Source of the DNA: Chryseomicrobium aureum | Lineage (GTDB): Bacteria; Bacillota; Bacilli; Bacillales_A; Planococcaceae | DNA length: 64,000 bases | NCBI RefSeq assembly: GCF_016909155.1 | Contig: NZ_JAFBFG010000010.1 | Location: 1-64,000 of the forward strand | Direction: 5' to 3' | The notes under the pieces: generated by a model | Databases searched by the model: none | What the model saw: the letters and a program-made list of their open reading frames with translations, nothing else | What the model was told of the DNA's origin: nothing | Part shown: one piece after another, positions 35,574 to 43,218 of the stretch | How positions within the stretch are numbered: position 1 is the stretch's first letter | Layout of the letters: the number at the start of each line of letters is the position of its first letter | Translations under genes and position numbers: made by a program

Positions 35574-35610
35574 GGAGGCCCAGTGAAAAAATTTCACCGG
35601 GCCTCTTTTA
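35574..35610 (+). terminator. Terminator after the 34821-35540 cluster
   Basis: AGGAGGCCCAGTGAAA pairs with TTTCACCGGGCCTCTTT. A long GC-rich stem. Confidence 0.85.
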
Positions 35611-35687
35611 TAAAGTGTATAAGTTTCTCTTTGAAGAGCAACTAGTAAGGTGCGTGTCTTTTAGTGCTTCTAATTTTCTCGTAAATG

Positions 35688-35924
35688 TCAGATGGTAAGT
35701 ACCTGTGACCGAAACCGATAATCTAGAGTTGGGAATTTTGAAATTATTTCTAAAGAGTGAATTAATGTTCGAATAACAGAGGAGAATTTTTCATCTGTAT
35801 CAAAACTTTCTACACTAGTAAGTGCTAACAAATCAAGGACTAAATGTTGTGGATCCATATAGAGTTTAGGAATCGCTGAAATTTGAGCGATAGCATCTTT
35901 GACTAGAGTTGTATTTATATTCAT
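35688..35924 (-). CDS. Unknown small protein downstream of the YefM/Phd-like gene
   Basis: 78 aa, soluble and mostly helical (NTTLVKDAIAQISAIPKLY, LVLDLLALTSVESF). Its start overlaps the stop of the antitoxin-like gene by 4 bp, so the pair is translationally coupled. It does not resemble RelE, YoeB, Doc or other toxins known to me. It could be a new toxin or an unrelated partner. Confidence 0.55.
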   Translation of the reverse strand: MNINTTLVKDAIAQISAIPKLYMDPQHLVLDLLALTSVESFDTDEKFSSVIRTLIHSLEIISKFPTLDYRFRSQVLTI

Positions 35925-36277
35925 TCAGTTTTTCCAGGGTCAATGTAGTGGAGCAGTATGTCTTCAGCCCCTTGCTTTAACTCATCACCAGATTTGCGAT
36001 CTGTTTCATTTAAGCGCTCTGCATATAGTTGTTCAACCAGTAATTGCTCTAATTCATTTTCTAATTCGTAAATTCGATTAAGTAGAGCGGGAATGACAGT
36101 AGGATTACTCAATTGTGCAACAGTTTCTCCGTTTAACATAATTTCAACAGTGGCATATTGGTCCAAAAGTGCCTGCCATTTTTTACTGTAGCGGAGTTCT
36201 GAAGCGATTAGACGATTTCGATTTGGTAATTCTTTTTCTATTTGCTTCACATCAATAGAACCAGTTGTAGCTGCCAT
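35921..36277 (-). CDS. YefM/Phd-like antitoxin candidate
   Basis: 118 aa. The segment YATVEIMLNGETVAQLSN followed by a long acidic helix (ALLNRIYELENELEQLLVEQL) resembles Phd/YefM antitoxins: a DNA-binding N-terminal domain with the V.I..NG.PVA.L strand turn and an extended toxin-binding helix. GGAGGAGA precedes the ATG at 36277. The upstream region has three TGTACA boxes, the core operator hexamer of YefM-YoeB, which independently supports the assignment. The partner gene downstream is not a known toxin. Moderate confidence. Confidence 0.5.
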   Translation of the reverse strand: MAATTGSIDVKQIEKELPNRNRLIASELRYSKKWQALLDQYATVEIMLNGETVAQLSNPTVIPALLNRIYELENELEQLLVEQLYAERLNETDRKSGDELKQGAEDILLHYIDPGKTE

Positions 36278-36323
36278 CTTTTTCTCCTCCCGTCTCAGTT
36301 ACTTTCACCTCCATTTTATCATG

Positions 36324-36364
36324 TGTACATATTATATTCAATAAATGTACATTTATAATGTACA
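36324..36364 (-). promoter_or_regulatory. Three TGTACA boxes, probable antitoxin operator
   Basis: TGTACA at 36324, 36346 and 36359, centres 22 and 13 bp apart, in AT-rich DNA about 50-85 bp before the antitoxin-like gene. YefM-type antitoxins bind paired TGTACA palindromes about 12 bp apart. Confidence 0.5.
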
Positions 36365-36430
36365 ATCCGCCAGTGAATTTCATCTTTCACATATCATTAA
36401 TGATTGCGCGTATGTAAAATTTGATTTATA

Positions 36431-36457
36431 TGAAACTATTTACCAATTTATTTCGTA
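36431..36457 (+). promoter_or_regulatory. Sigma-W-type promoter
   Basis: TGAAAC (36431-36436), 17 bp, CGTA (36454-36457), the same spacing as at sigW itself. It lies 24 bp before the microprotein ATG. Confidence 0.7.
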
Positions 36458-36481
36458 TGTAGTAGAAAGGAGTGGGGAAAA

Positions 36482-36580
36482 ATGGTAGTAGGAAATTTAC
36501 TGATAGGATTAGTAGTGCTTGGAGTAGTACTGACAGCTGTAGGTATATGGCTGTCGTATAAATTTTTGAAGCCGGATTGA
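36482..36580 (+). CDS. Single-span microprotein, 32 aa, sigma-W promoter
   Basis: NLLIGLVVLGVVLTAVGIWL forms one membrane span, ending LSYKFLKPD. AAAGGAGTGGGG precedes the ATG. First gene of a two-gene unit with the four-span protein at 36600, behind a consensus sigma-W promoter. Confidence 0.55.
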   Translation: MVVGNLLIGLVVLGVVLTAVGIWLSYKFLKPD

Positions 36581-36599
36581 CCAGGAGGGAGGGAGAAGC

Positions 36600-37043
36600 G
36601 TGACGGATACACTTATAGTTTTTTCATTGCTACTTGCTGTGGCAAGTCCCATTATTTTTTTGTATTTGAAGAGAAAAGCCTGGGCTATTATAAATTTCGT
36701 GATACTAGGTAGCGTTGGTGCTCTATTTAGTAATGCGATGCTTGGAAATATGGATTCCACGAATGGCACACAGATGATGATTTGGTATATATGTGTAGCA
36801 GCAGCGTTACTCTTCTCTGTAATCAGTTTTACGTTCCTCGCAAGAGAGAAATGGCAATTGTCAGCTACGACGTTAGGATTTGGAGCTGTCCTTGTCACGA
36901 TTATCTATTTTGCTGTGCTAGGTGATTTCTCTAAACCGGTTGGTGAGTGGCTCGATGTGTCGATGATTGTTGCGGTTCCAACTTACGTGGGAAGTATGAG
37001 TTTATTGGCACTGTTTCAGTTTGATCGGCGGACGGTGAGTTAA
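36600..37043 (+). CDS. Four-span membrane protein, probable sigma-W target
   Basis: 147 aa with four spans (about residues 3-21, 27-45, 62-82, 91-111) and a possible fifth near the C-terminus. Start GTG 36600 with GGAGGGAGGGAG just upstream. It is 19 bp after the microprotein gene, so both probably share the sigma-W promoter. No family is recognised; a role in membrane-stress resistance is inference. Confidence 0.65.
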   Translation: MTDTLIVFSLLLAVASPIIFLYLKRKAWAIINFVILGSVGALFSNAMLGNMDSTNGTQMMIWYICVAAALLFSVISFTFLAREKWQLSATTLGFGAVLVTIIYFAVLGDFSKPVGEWLDVSMIVAVPTYVGSMSLLALFQFDRRTVS

Positions 37044-37067
37044 AAACCTCATAAAAGTCAGTGAATC

Positions 37068-37385
37068 CTAACTTTTATGAGGCGCTGCAGTTTTCAATTT
37101 CTCAAGCTCAAGCTTTGCATCGGCTTCTTTCGCCCATTCTTTGTACCACTCGGCACCAATTATCGTAGCTCCGAAAACAAATAATAAGACACCTACGACA
37201 AACGGAAATCCTAATAAAAGTGGCTCTGAATCTACATAATTACCACCGAATAAGACAGAGCCCACTTTAGAATTTCCAGACCAAGATTCAGTACTCGTTG
37301 CGTAAATTGTAGCAGCGAGCAAAGTCGCGCTCATCAAAATAGTTCCTACACCAAATAGCACAATTCCGCGTATCATATTTTTCAT
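37068..37385 (-). CDS. Two-span membrane protein, unknown
   Basis: 105 aa. Spans at about 8-28 (IVLFGVGTILMSATLLAAT) and 58-80 (LLLGFPFVVGVLLFVFGATI), then a charged cytoplasmic tail. ATG 37385 follows AGGGGAG; 14 further in-frame codons upstream are rejected. No family is recognised. Confidence 0.6.
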   Translation of the reverse strand: MKNMIRGIVLFGVGTILMSATLLAATIYATSTESWSGNSKVGSVLFGGNYVDSEPLLLGFPFVVGVLLFVFGATIIGAEWYKEWAKEADAKLELEKLKTAAPHKS

Positions 37386-37452
37386 ACATACTCCCCTTTG
37401 TCTTTCACTCTCTAACAACTGTATCATGAATATACTGGGAATTATAGAAGGA

Positions 37453-38316
37453 TTATTTAATTTCTAACCTGTAATGCCAAAGCTCGTTCTCAACTTGATA
37501 TCCAACTTTTTCGTACAAAGGATTGGCTGCATTATTTAATAAATCTACAGTCAATGTTACCGAAGCAAATTTCCCCGCAGAGGTCACTTGATCAAGAGTC
37601 ACGCGCAGTAATTCTTCTCCAAGACCTTGCCCGCGATAACCTGAATTGAGAGCGAAATATTCCAAATGAATAGAGTCTGTTCCTTCCTCAAAATAGGTAT
37701 ACCCGACAAAGCTCTCCTCGAAATAAGCGAAGTAAAGTGTATGGCCTTGTTGAAGGGAACGCTCCAGAATCGTTTTGGCATCATAATACGTATCAGGAAA
37801 CTCAGTGTCATGGAGTTCCACAAATTCCTGAACGTCCTGATTGGAATATGTCTTGAAAGTTAATTTGTGTGATGCGGTTTTGGTCGGTTGATGAAGTCTG
37901 TAATACAAATGCTTTCCGCGAAACGTTGCTTGAAGTGTGTCCATGAATTCCTGTTGCGTTCTGTTGTCCTTATGGATGAAAAACGAAAATGTTTGAAGCT
38001 GCGGAAATTCATTCGTAGCGAAATTCCATAAGGCTAGAGTTTCTTTTGGATTAGAAGATAGGCTAAAGGGTCCCCACACTTCTGCAAACCCGTCCTCAGA
38101 ATCAAATCCAATCAAGCCGACGATTGCCTCGCCTTCAAGCCCCGCAACTAGTGAAGTCAACTCGCCCTCAACAAAATCTTCATGTAAACTCTTTAAAATT
38201 TCTTCTTTTGAAGTCCCGCAATAACCGGAATGAGAAGTCGTTTGGCTATTGATGTTTGCCAGCCACTCGGCTGCTATCTCTAATTGAGATGCTGCTAGTC
38301 GTACATAAGTTGTCAT
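37453..38316 (-). CDS. Tandem-GNAT acetyltransferase
   Basis: 287 aa. The C-terminal half is a clear GNAT domain with YFALNSGYRGQGLGEELLRVTLD (acetyl-CoA loop RGQGLG, about residue 232) and NNAANPLYEKVGY. The N-terminal half is a degenerate GNAT-like domain (ASLVAGLEGEAIVGLIGFD). Two-domain members usually have one active half. The substrate is unknown. Single gene. Confidence 0.8.
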   Translation of the reverse strand: MTTYVRLAASQLEIAAEWLANINSQTTSHSGYCGTSKEEILKSLHEDFVEGELTSLVAGLEGEAIVGLIGFDSEDGFAEVWGPFSLSSNPKETLALWNFATNEFPQLQTFSFFIHKDNRTQQEFMDTLQATFRGKHLYYRLHQPTKTASHKLTFKTYSNQDVQEFVELHDTEFPDTYYDAKTILERSLQQGHTLYFAYFEESFVGYTYFEEGTDSIHLEYFALNSGYRGQGLGEELLRVTLDQVTSAGKFASVTLTVDLLNNAANPLYEKVGYQVENELWHYRLEIK

Positions 38317-38467
38317 GTTACCGCTCCGTTCTGTGAAAAGTATTTCTTCTCTTCCTGCTATCTAGTAGTATGAAGAAAGTGAGAGTTCCTGTAAATAAAA
38401 AGAAGGGCTTCCAAGTAACATCCACTTCGTTGAAAGCGTCTAAAAATATAGAGAAAAGGTGAAAACT

Positions 38468-38896
38468 ATGAACAAGAAATTGCTAGGGGCATTAGTGGCC
38501 GCGGGAGTTGTAGCTGTTGCGACGTATGCAATGTATCAAGCAGGAGGAGAACGTCTTGCACTCCTCGACGAGAAAATTGAGACAATAAGAGTTTCGAAAT
38601 CTACGGGGCTTGGCCTGAACAATGAAGAAAGTGTAGTAGCTATCGAAAAGGAAGAGCAGGTTGCCGTTCTAGAAGCAGCTCTGCGAAATGCCAGGTTGCA
38701 GAGTGGCGTACTTCCAGAAGCTACACCAGATTATGATTTGATGGTCGAGTATCAAAATGGGCTTCCAAGTCATCCACTGCATCTGTGGTTAGGGGAAGAA
38801 GGGGAAGAAGCATTAGTGACTTATACAGTGAATTACGAGGAAGTATATAAGATTTCTGCAAAAGATGCAGATGAGATTCGAAAGGTGATTCGATAG
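38468..38896 (+). CDS. Membrane-anchored protein of unknown function
   Basis: 142 aa. N-terminal span LLGALVAAGVVAVATYAMY is followed by an acidic soluble domain with EKIETIRVSKSTGLG and a C-terminal half (HPLHLWLGEEGEEALVTYTVNYEEVYKISAKDADEIRKVI) resembling small YhfM-type wall-side domains. ATG 38468 follows AAAAGGTG. It is 10 bp before the next gene and probably cotranscribed. Confidence 0.6.
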   Translation: MNKKLLGALVAAGVVAVATYAMYQAGGERLALLDEKIETIRVSKSTGLGLNNEESVVAIEKEEQVAVLEAALRNARLQSGVLPEATPDYDLMVEYQNGLPSHPLHLWLGEEGEEALVTYTVNYEEVYKISAKDADEIRKVIR

Positions 38897-38906
38897 GAGG
38901 AAGCCG

Positions 38907-39179
38907 ATGAACTACTTGGAGCAAGTATTTGAAGATGAACTAATGGATGCGGAAACATACAAAACTCTTCATGATTTCATTACTTTAGATAATTTTCGAA
39001 GTGGTGAGTATGAAGGCAATATGTATGTCTTCCGAAAGATTGATCATACATATATTCAAATCGAAGATGAAGTCGCGTTTGAGAATACTGGGAAGCGACG
39101 GGTGGAAGGGTTTCAGACGGAACAGGTGGCCCGTGAGTTGGAACGGTATTGGGAGGCCAATGAGGAGCGTCTAAAGTAA
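38907..39179 (+). CDS. Hypothetical acidic protein
   Basis: 90 aa, soluble, very acidic (MNYLEQVFEDELMDAETYKTL begins it), with GNMYVFRKIDHTYIQIEDEVAF. AGGAGGAAG precedes the ATG. No family is recognised. The repeat array begins about 60 bp downstream. Confidence 0.6.
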   Translation: MNYLEQVFEDELMDAETYKTLHDFITLDNFRSGEYEGNMYVFRKIDHTYIQIEDEVAFENTGKRRVEGFQTEQVARELERYWEANEERLK

Positions 39180-39242
39180 GTTGCCATGGATGAACGAATT
39201 ACTATGCGTATTTGCTATTCTCCGCCAGTGAAATAATTCTTT

Positions 39243-39591
39243 CGTCGCTGAATCTGGCGTTTTCGACGCTAGAATTGTCGGAATCGACGCTAGATTGGAG
39301 ATATTCGTCGCTGTAGATAAGCGAATGCTCGCTTTCGTCGCTGAAACTGGCGTTTTCGTCGCTCAAAGACCGTGATTCGTCGCTAGATTGGAGATTTACG
39401 TCGCTGTAGATAAGCGAATGCTCGCTTTCGTCGCTGAATCTGGCGTTTTCGACGCTAGAATTGTCGGAATCGACGCTAGATTGGAGATATTCGTCGCTGT
39501 AGATAAGCGAATGCTCGCTTTCGTCGCTGAAACTGGCGTTTTCGACGCTAGAATTGCCCGAATCGACGCTAGATTGCAAATTTGCGTCGCT
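39243..39591. repeat. Heptamer array CGWCGCT x16 with 93-bp higher-order period
   Basis: CGTCGCT or CGACGCT starts at 39243, 39264, 39285, 39306, then 39336, 39357, 39378, 39399, 39429, 39450, 39471, 39492, 39522, 39543, 39564 and 39585. Spacings repeat as 21-21-21-30, so every fourth unit is 93 bp apart. The long spacer contains the palindrome AAGCGA-ATGC-TCGCTT. Spacers are conserved between super-repeats. The 125-codon Ser/Glu/Asp-rich reverse frame over it is a by-product of the 21-bp period. Confidence 0.9.
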
Positions 39592-39854
39592 TTAGTCAAA
39601 CTACAGCAACTATCGCTTTGATGCTACTGATCATTGGATTCTTTCTGCGTGCATTACTCATTCCAATTCAGGACTTTCATTTACTAACAGAACAACAAAT
39701 GAAAGAGGCGCAGTTAGACTATGCAGTAAACTATCCTTTAGGATCAGCGCTAATGTACGCAGGGTTTTCCTTCCTGTTTTTCGTAGTGATTTTAATCGTT
39801 TTGAAAATTATTCAATCAAAGACTACTTTGAAAAAAAGAGATAGTGTCAACTAG
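39582..39854 (+). CDS. Two-span membrane protein with 5' end in the repeat array
   Basis: 90 aa from TTG 39582, or about 77 aa from ATG 39621. Spans are ATIALMLLIIGFFLRALLI and LGSALMYAGFSFLFFVVILIVLKII. The last CGTCGCT heptamer (39585-39591) lies in the first codons of the long version and no ribosome site is visible, so the array may have replaced the original start region. Function unknown; possibly a truncated gene. Confidence 0.45.
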   Translation: MRRFSQTTATIALMLLIIGFFLRALLIPIQDFHLLTEQQMKEAQLDYAVNYPLGSALMYAGFSFLFFVVILIVLKIIQSKTTLKKRDSVN

Positions 39855-39907
39855 CCTCTCTGTATACAGGCAAATGTGATTTTGGTATAGTAAGGGCGTG
39901 AATAGGA

Positions 39908-40049
39908 TTTCCTTCGGGGTCGGGTGCAATTCCCAACCGGCGGTGATGAGGCATGGCCTCTTAGTCCGTGACCCGGTTTCTGTGAAAAGAAAGCGGTGGA
40001 TTTGGTGAAACTCCAAAGCCGACAGTAAAAGTCTGGATGGGAGAAGGAA
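39908..40049 (+). ncRNA. FMN riboswitch (RFN element)
   Basis: Conserved RFN blocks are present: CTTCGGGGTCGGGTGCAATTCCC-type P1/P2, AACCGGCGGTGATGAG, GTCCGTGACCCG, GGTGGATTTGGTGAAACTCC, AAGCCGACAGT and CTGGATGGGAGAAGG. It binds flavin mononucleotide and, with the terminator just downstream, controls the rib genes. A TATAGT at 39886-39891 is the probable promoter -10. Confidence 0.96.
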
Positions 40050-40103
40050 AACACAACGTTTCAAAATCAACCGATTTTAAACGCTTTTTTGTGCTGCTTT
40101 TTT

Positions 40104-40136
40104 CTCCCTCACCTTTCAAAAGGTGGGGGTATTTTT
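40104..40136 (+). terminator. Riboswitch expression-platform terminator
   Basis: CTCCCTCACCTT pairs with AAGGTGGGGG followed by TATTTTTG. It would form when FMN is bound and stop transcription before the rib genes. Confidence 0.8.
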
Positions 40137-40172
40137 GTGCATGACAAAAACAAGTCAAACAACAAGGAGGTT

Positions 40173-40340
40173 ATGATGAACGATTATGATGACATGAAAC
40201 TTGAATTCTCTTTACCAGAAGAACTATGCAGACAAACCATTCTTCACAACAATCCTTCTCTCACCACCCGACGACCCCGAGGTGGACACAACTCCATTCA
40301 CATTGTGCTCAATTCAGAGCACACTTTCACACACTTTTAA
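40173..40340 (+). pseudogene. ribD: ribD remnant (internal deletion)
   Basis: AAGGAGG and ATG lead into MMNDYDDMKLEF, the N-terminus of the RibD deaminase/reductase. After a short junction the same frame gives TILHNNPSLTTRRPRGGHNS and IHIVLNS, the start of the reductase domain (compare DNPSLTTRLP..RIVLDS in RibD), then a stop after 55 codons. The deaminase domain and most of the reductase, roughly 300 residues, are gone. AGGTGGACACAAC (40280-40292) recurs at 40370-40382, perhaps a trace of the deletion. The gene cannot be functional. Confidence 0.82.
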
Positions 40341-40406
40341 ATTTTTTCAAGATGGACAAGCACCTTCTTAGGTGGACACAACCAAATATGTAAAGGAGGC
40401 ACACGA

Positions 40407-41051
40407 ATGTTCACAGGCATCATCGAAGAACTTGGCGCAGTCCTTTCCATCAAAAAGACAGGCGAGGCCATGGAACTGACGATTTCTGCTGAAAAAATCC
40501 TGACTGACGTCCAGTTAGGTGACAGCATTGCCATCAATGGAGTCTGTCTGACAGTTACGCGATTCACAAACCATCAGTTTACAGTCGACGTCATGCCAGA
40601 AACGTATGCAGCCACAACAATCGGTCGATTGAATCGAGGCCAAAATGTAAATCTAGAACGGGCCATGGCAGCGAATGGTCGGTTCGGCGGACATTTTGTG
40701 ACCGGTCACTGCGACACTGTTGGAGAAATTATAAACCTGCAGATGAACCAAAATGCATTGCAGATCACGGTTCAGTTCCCGGAGTCTTTCCGGAACTACG
40801 TCATTATGAAAGGGTCCATTAGCGTGGACGGGGTATCCTTGACCATTTTCGGTCTCACAGCGGATACTCTCATGATCTCGTTGATTCCACATACGGCCGA
40901 ACAAACCATTTTACACACAAAACAACCAGGCGATCTCGTCAACCTGGAGTTTGATGTCCTCGGAAAATATATCCTTGGCGCAGCGCAACAAGAACGTCCA
41001 AAAAAATCAACGATGACGCATAGTTTTCTGCAAGAGAACGGCTATGCGTGA
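40407..41051 (+). CDS. ribE: Riboflavin synthase alpha chain
   Basis: 214 aa with two lumazine-binding repeats. It begins MFTGIIEELGAV and the second repeat carries GHCDTVGEI and SISVDGVSLTI. It dismutates two 6,7-dimethyl-8-ribityllumazine into riboflavin. AAGGAGG precedes the ATG. Under the FMN riboswitch and now, with ribD lost, the first intact gene of the operon. The ribB ribosome site overlaps its stop codon. Confidence 0.95.
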   Translation: MFTGIIEELGAVLSIKKTGEAMELTISAEKILTDVQLGDSIAINGVCLTVTRFTNHQFTVDVMPETYAATTIGRLNRGQNVNLERAMAANGRFGGHFVTGHCDTVGEIINLQMNQNALQITVQFPESFRNYVIMKGSISVDGVSLTIFGLTADTLMISLIPHTAEQTILHTKQPGDLVNLEFDVLGKYILGAAQQERPKKSTMTHSFLQENGYA

Positions 41052-41063
41052 GGAGGAATGGAC

Positions 41064-41708
41064 ATGCAAGTAATCGAAGTGGCGTTAGAAGAACTGAAAA
41101 AAGGGCGTCCGATCATCGTGGTCGATGACGAGGACCGTGAAAACGAAGGCGACTTTTTAGCATTAGCAGACTATGCGACACCGGAACTCATCAACTTTAT
41201 GGTGACAGAAGGAAGAGGCCTGGTCTGTGCACCTGTATCAAAGGAGTTGGCAGAGCGTCTTGAGCTTCCACCGATGATTGCTACTAATAAAGATCCGTAT
41301 GGCACGGCATTCACTGTCAGCATCGATTCTGTGAAATCCACGACTGGAATCAGTGCACACGAGCGCGCAGAGACACTCAAACTGCTTGCAGATCCTGCAA
41401 CGAAAGCTAGTGACTTTGTGCGTCCAGGCCATATCTTTCCGCTGATTGCAAAACCGGGTGGCGTGTTAGAGCGACCTGGTCACACAGAAGCAGCTGTAGA
41501 GCTCGCAACACTATGTGGGGCAGCGCCAGTCGGCATTATTTGTGAAATTATGAATCCGGATGGCACGATGGCACGACGTCCGGAGCTTGAAGGATTAGCT
41601 GACAAACATGGACTGGTGCTAATTTCAATTGAACATCTGCAAGCTTATCTGAAAACGAACCAACAAAAGCTGGACACTATCTTACACCTACAGGAGGAAT
41701 TTTCATGA
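41064..41708 (+). CDS. ribB: 3,4-dihydroxy-2-butanone 4-phosphate synthase; ribBA lacking the RibA domain
   Basis: 214 aa. The RibB domain is complete: [21 protein letters not shown]-like [22 protein letters not shown] and [11 protein letters not shown]. Bacillales normally encode a ~400-aa RibBA fusion. Here the sequence passes from LISIEHLQ straight to [17 protein letters not shown], which looks like the last residues of RibA, so the GTP cyclohydrolase II domain was removed by an in-frame deletion. ATG 41064 is 7 nt from AGGAGG. The protein can make the four-carbon precursor but not open GTP. Confidence 0.92.
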   Translation: MQVIEVALEELKKGRPIIVVDDEDRENEGDFLALADYATPELINFMVTEGRGLVCAPVSKELAERLELPPMIATNKDPYGTAFTVSIDSVKSTTGISAHERAETLKLLADPATKASDFVRPGHIFPLIAKPGGVLERPGHTEAAVELATLCGAAPVGIICEIMNPDGTMARRPELEGLADKHGLVLISIEHLQAYLKTNQQKLDTILHLQEEFS

Positions 41709-42172
41709 AACAGATTATCGAAGGACATTTAGTTGGAACGGATTTAAAAGTAGCAATCGTTGTGGCACGATTTAATGAGTTCATTACGAGCAAACTATTA
41801 GGCGGGGCAGAAGATGTATTACGTCGTCACGGAGTAAAAGAAGAAGACATCACGATTCTGTGGGTACCCGGAGCATTTGAGATTCCGCTTGCAGCGAAAA
41901 AGTTGGCGGATAGCGGGAATTACGACGCAGTCATCACGCTTGGGACAGTCATTCGCGGCGCTACACCACACTTTGATTATGTCTGTGCAGAAGTGGCAAA
42001 AGGCGTATCGGCTGTCAGTTTGCAGTCCGGTATTCCAACGGTCTTTGGTGTGTTGACAACAGAATCCATCGAGCAAGCAATTGAACGTGCGGGCACGAAA
42101 GCAGGGAACAAAGGAGCAGAAGCGGCTATCACGGCGATTGAAATGGCCAACGTCTACAAAAGCTTGAACTAA
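41705..42172 (+). CDS. ribH: 6,7-dimethyl-8-ribityllumazine synthase
   Basis: 155 aa. Lumazine synthase joins the RibB product to the ribityl-aminopyrimidine. Motifs are [32 protein letters not shown] and [12 protein letters not shown]. It overlaps ribB by 4 bp and ends the operon at a terminator. Its second substrate needs RibA and RibD, which are missing here. Confidence 0.96.
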   Translation: MKQIIEGHLVGTDLKVAIVVARFNEFITSKLLGGAEDVLRRHGVKEEDITILWVPGAFEIPLAAKKLADSGNYDAVITLGTVIRGATPHFDYVCAEVAKGVSAVSLQSGIPTVFGVLTTESIEQAIERAGTKAGNKGAEAAITAIEMANVYKSLN

Positions 42173-42183
42173 ATGATTTGAAC

Positions 42184-42218
42184 AAACACGAGCATCTTCG
42201 GATATTCGTGTTTTTTTG
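42184..42218 (+). terminator. rib operon terminator
   Basis: ACACGAGCATC pairs with GATATTCGTGT over TTCG, followed by TTTTTT. Confidence 0.85.
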
Positions 42219-42275
42219 CATGTTTTCTCATGGTATGCTTGCATTATCAGACAGACCGACAAGTGAGGACAGGAT

Positions 42276-43196
42276 ATGACTTTAACGCTTACCGCAGTGA
42301 CAGAGCAAAATCGTGTGTGGATTCCAGAGTATACATTCACAGAAGGTGTGACAGGGTTGTTAGTGGATATGAAACGAGCAGCATCTGTCATGCGCCAATT
42401 TGAAAAGTCTGCCTATGTCCATCAAGTGCAGGATGGGCATTATCCCCATCTGACCGTACAAGAAACCATTGCATACTATACCAAATTAGCAGAGGTTGAA
42501 TGGTCCGTACCAGAATTATTGAAGACATTTGATCTTATTACAGAAGCACGTACTAAAGTAAAGAAATTATCCGAAACAAAACGCAACATATTGACGCTAA
42601 TCAAACCGTACTGTTCACGTCATGACTGGGTAGTTATCGAAGAACCGTTCCACCGAATCGAACTAGAAGGGCGTCATGTAGTAGACCAAATTTTAAAAGG
42701 TATTGAGAGACAAGGAAAATCTCTAGTTTTGCTTAGCAGCAATTTAGAAGACCTTTTGCCGGTGACGGACAAGATTTATCGAATGGACGAACGAGGAATC
42801 CATAAATTGGAATTTAAAGATGAGACAGCTACTCAAAATGAAGAGCCAGCACAGTTCAAGGTCAATAAAATTCAAGTGAAACACCAAGACAAAACATTGT
42901 TGTTCAATCCACCAGAAGTCGACTATATAGAAAGTATAGATGGTACGGTTTATATCAATGTTGCAGGTGTTGCTTATACGAGTCCTTTGACATTAACGGA
43001 ACTGGAAGTCCGGTTACAGCCGTATGGATTTTATAGATGTCACCGGTCATACATTGTAAACTTGCAAAAAGTACGAGAGCTAGTCAGTTGGACAAAAAAT
43101 AGCTACAGTATCAAGTTGGATGTCGAAAAAACGACATTGGTTCCCTTATCTCGTGCCAAATTAAGTCCGTTAAAAGAACTTCTTGGCATATCATAA
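42276..43196 (+). CDS. LytTR-family regulator with degenerate ABC-ATPase-like N-terminus
   Basis: 306 aa. The C-terminal ~100 residues are a LytTR DNA-binding domain (EVDYIESIDGTVYIN, then FYRCHRSYIVNLQKVRELV). The N-terminal ~190 residues follow the order of an ABC ATPase (PHLTVQETIAYYTKLAEV, KVKKLSETKRNILTLIKPY, WVVIEEPFHRIELEGR, SLVLLSSNLEDL) but lack a Walker A lysine loop, so ATP is probably not hydrolysed. Such fusions stand next to ABC exporters they regulate, as here. Three 21-bp-spaced boxes in front of the exporter are the likely binding site. Confidence 0.82.
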   Translation: MTLTLTAVTEQNRVWIPEYTFTEGVTGLLVDMKRAASVMRQFEKSAYVHQVQDGHYPHLTVQETIAYYTKLAEVEWSVPELLKTFDLITEARTKVKKLSETKRNILTLIKPYCSRHDWVVIEEPFHRIELEGRHVVDQILKGIERQGKSLVLLSSNLEDLLPVTDKIYRMDERGIHKLEFKDETATQNEEPAQFKVNKIQVKHQDKTLLFNPPEVDYIESIDGTVYINVAGVAYTSPLTLTELEVRLQPYGFYRCHRSYIVNLQKVRELVSWTKNSYSIKLDVEKTTLVPLSRAKLSPLKELLGIS

Positions 43197-43218
43197 TATT
43201 TCCTGGGAAATAATCGGC

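Noticed and set aside
39202-39579. 125-codon minus-strand Ser/Glu/Asp-rich ORF
   Set aside because: It follows the repeat array exactly; 21-, 30- and 93-bp periods are multiples of three, so one open frame keeps all others open. It has no ribosome site and no link to any protein family.
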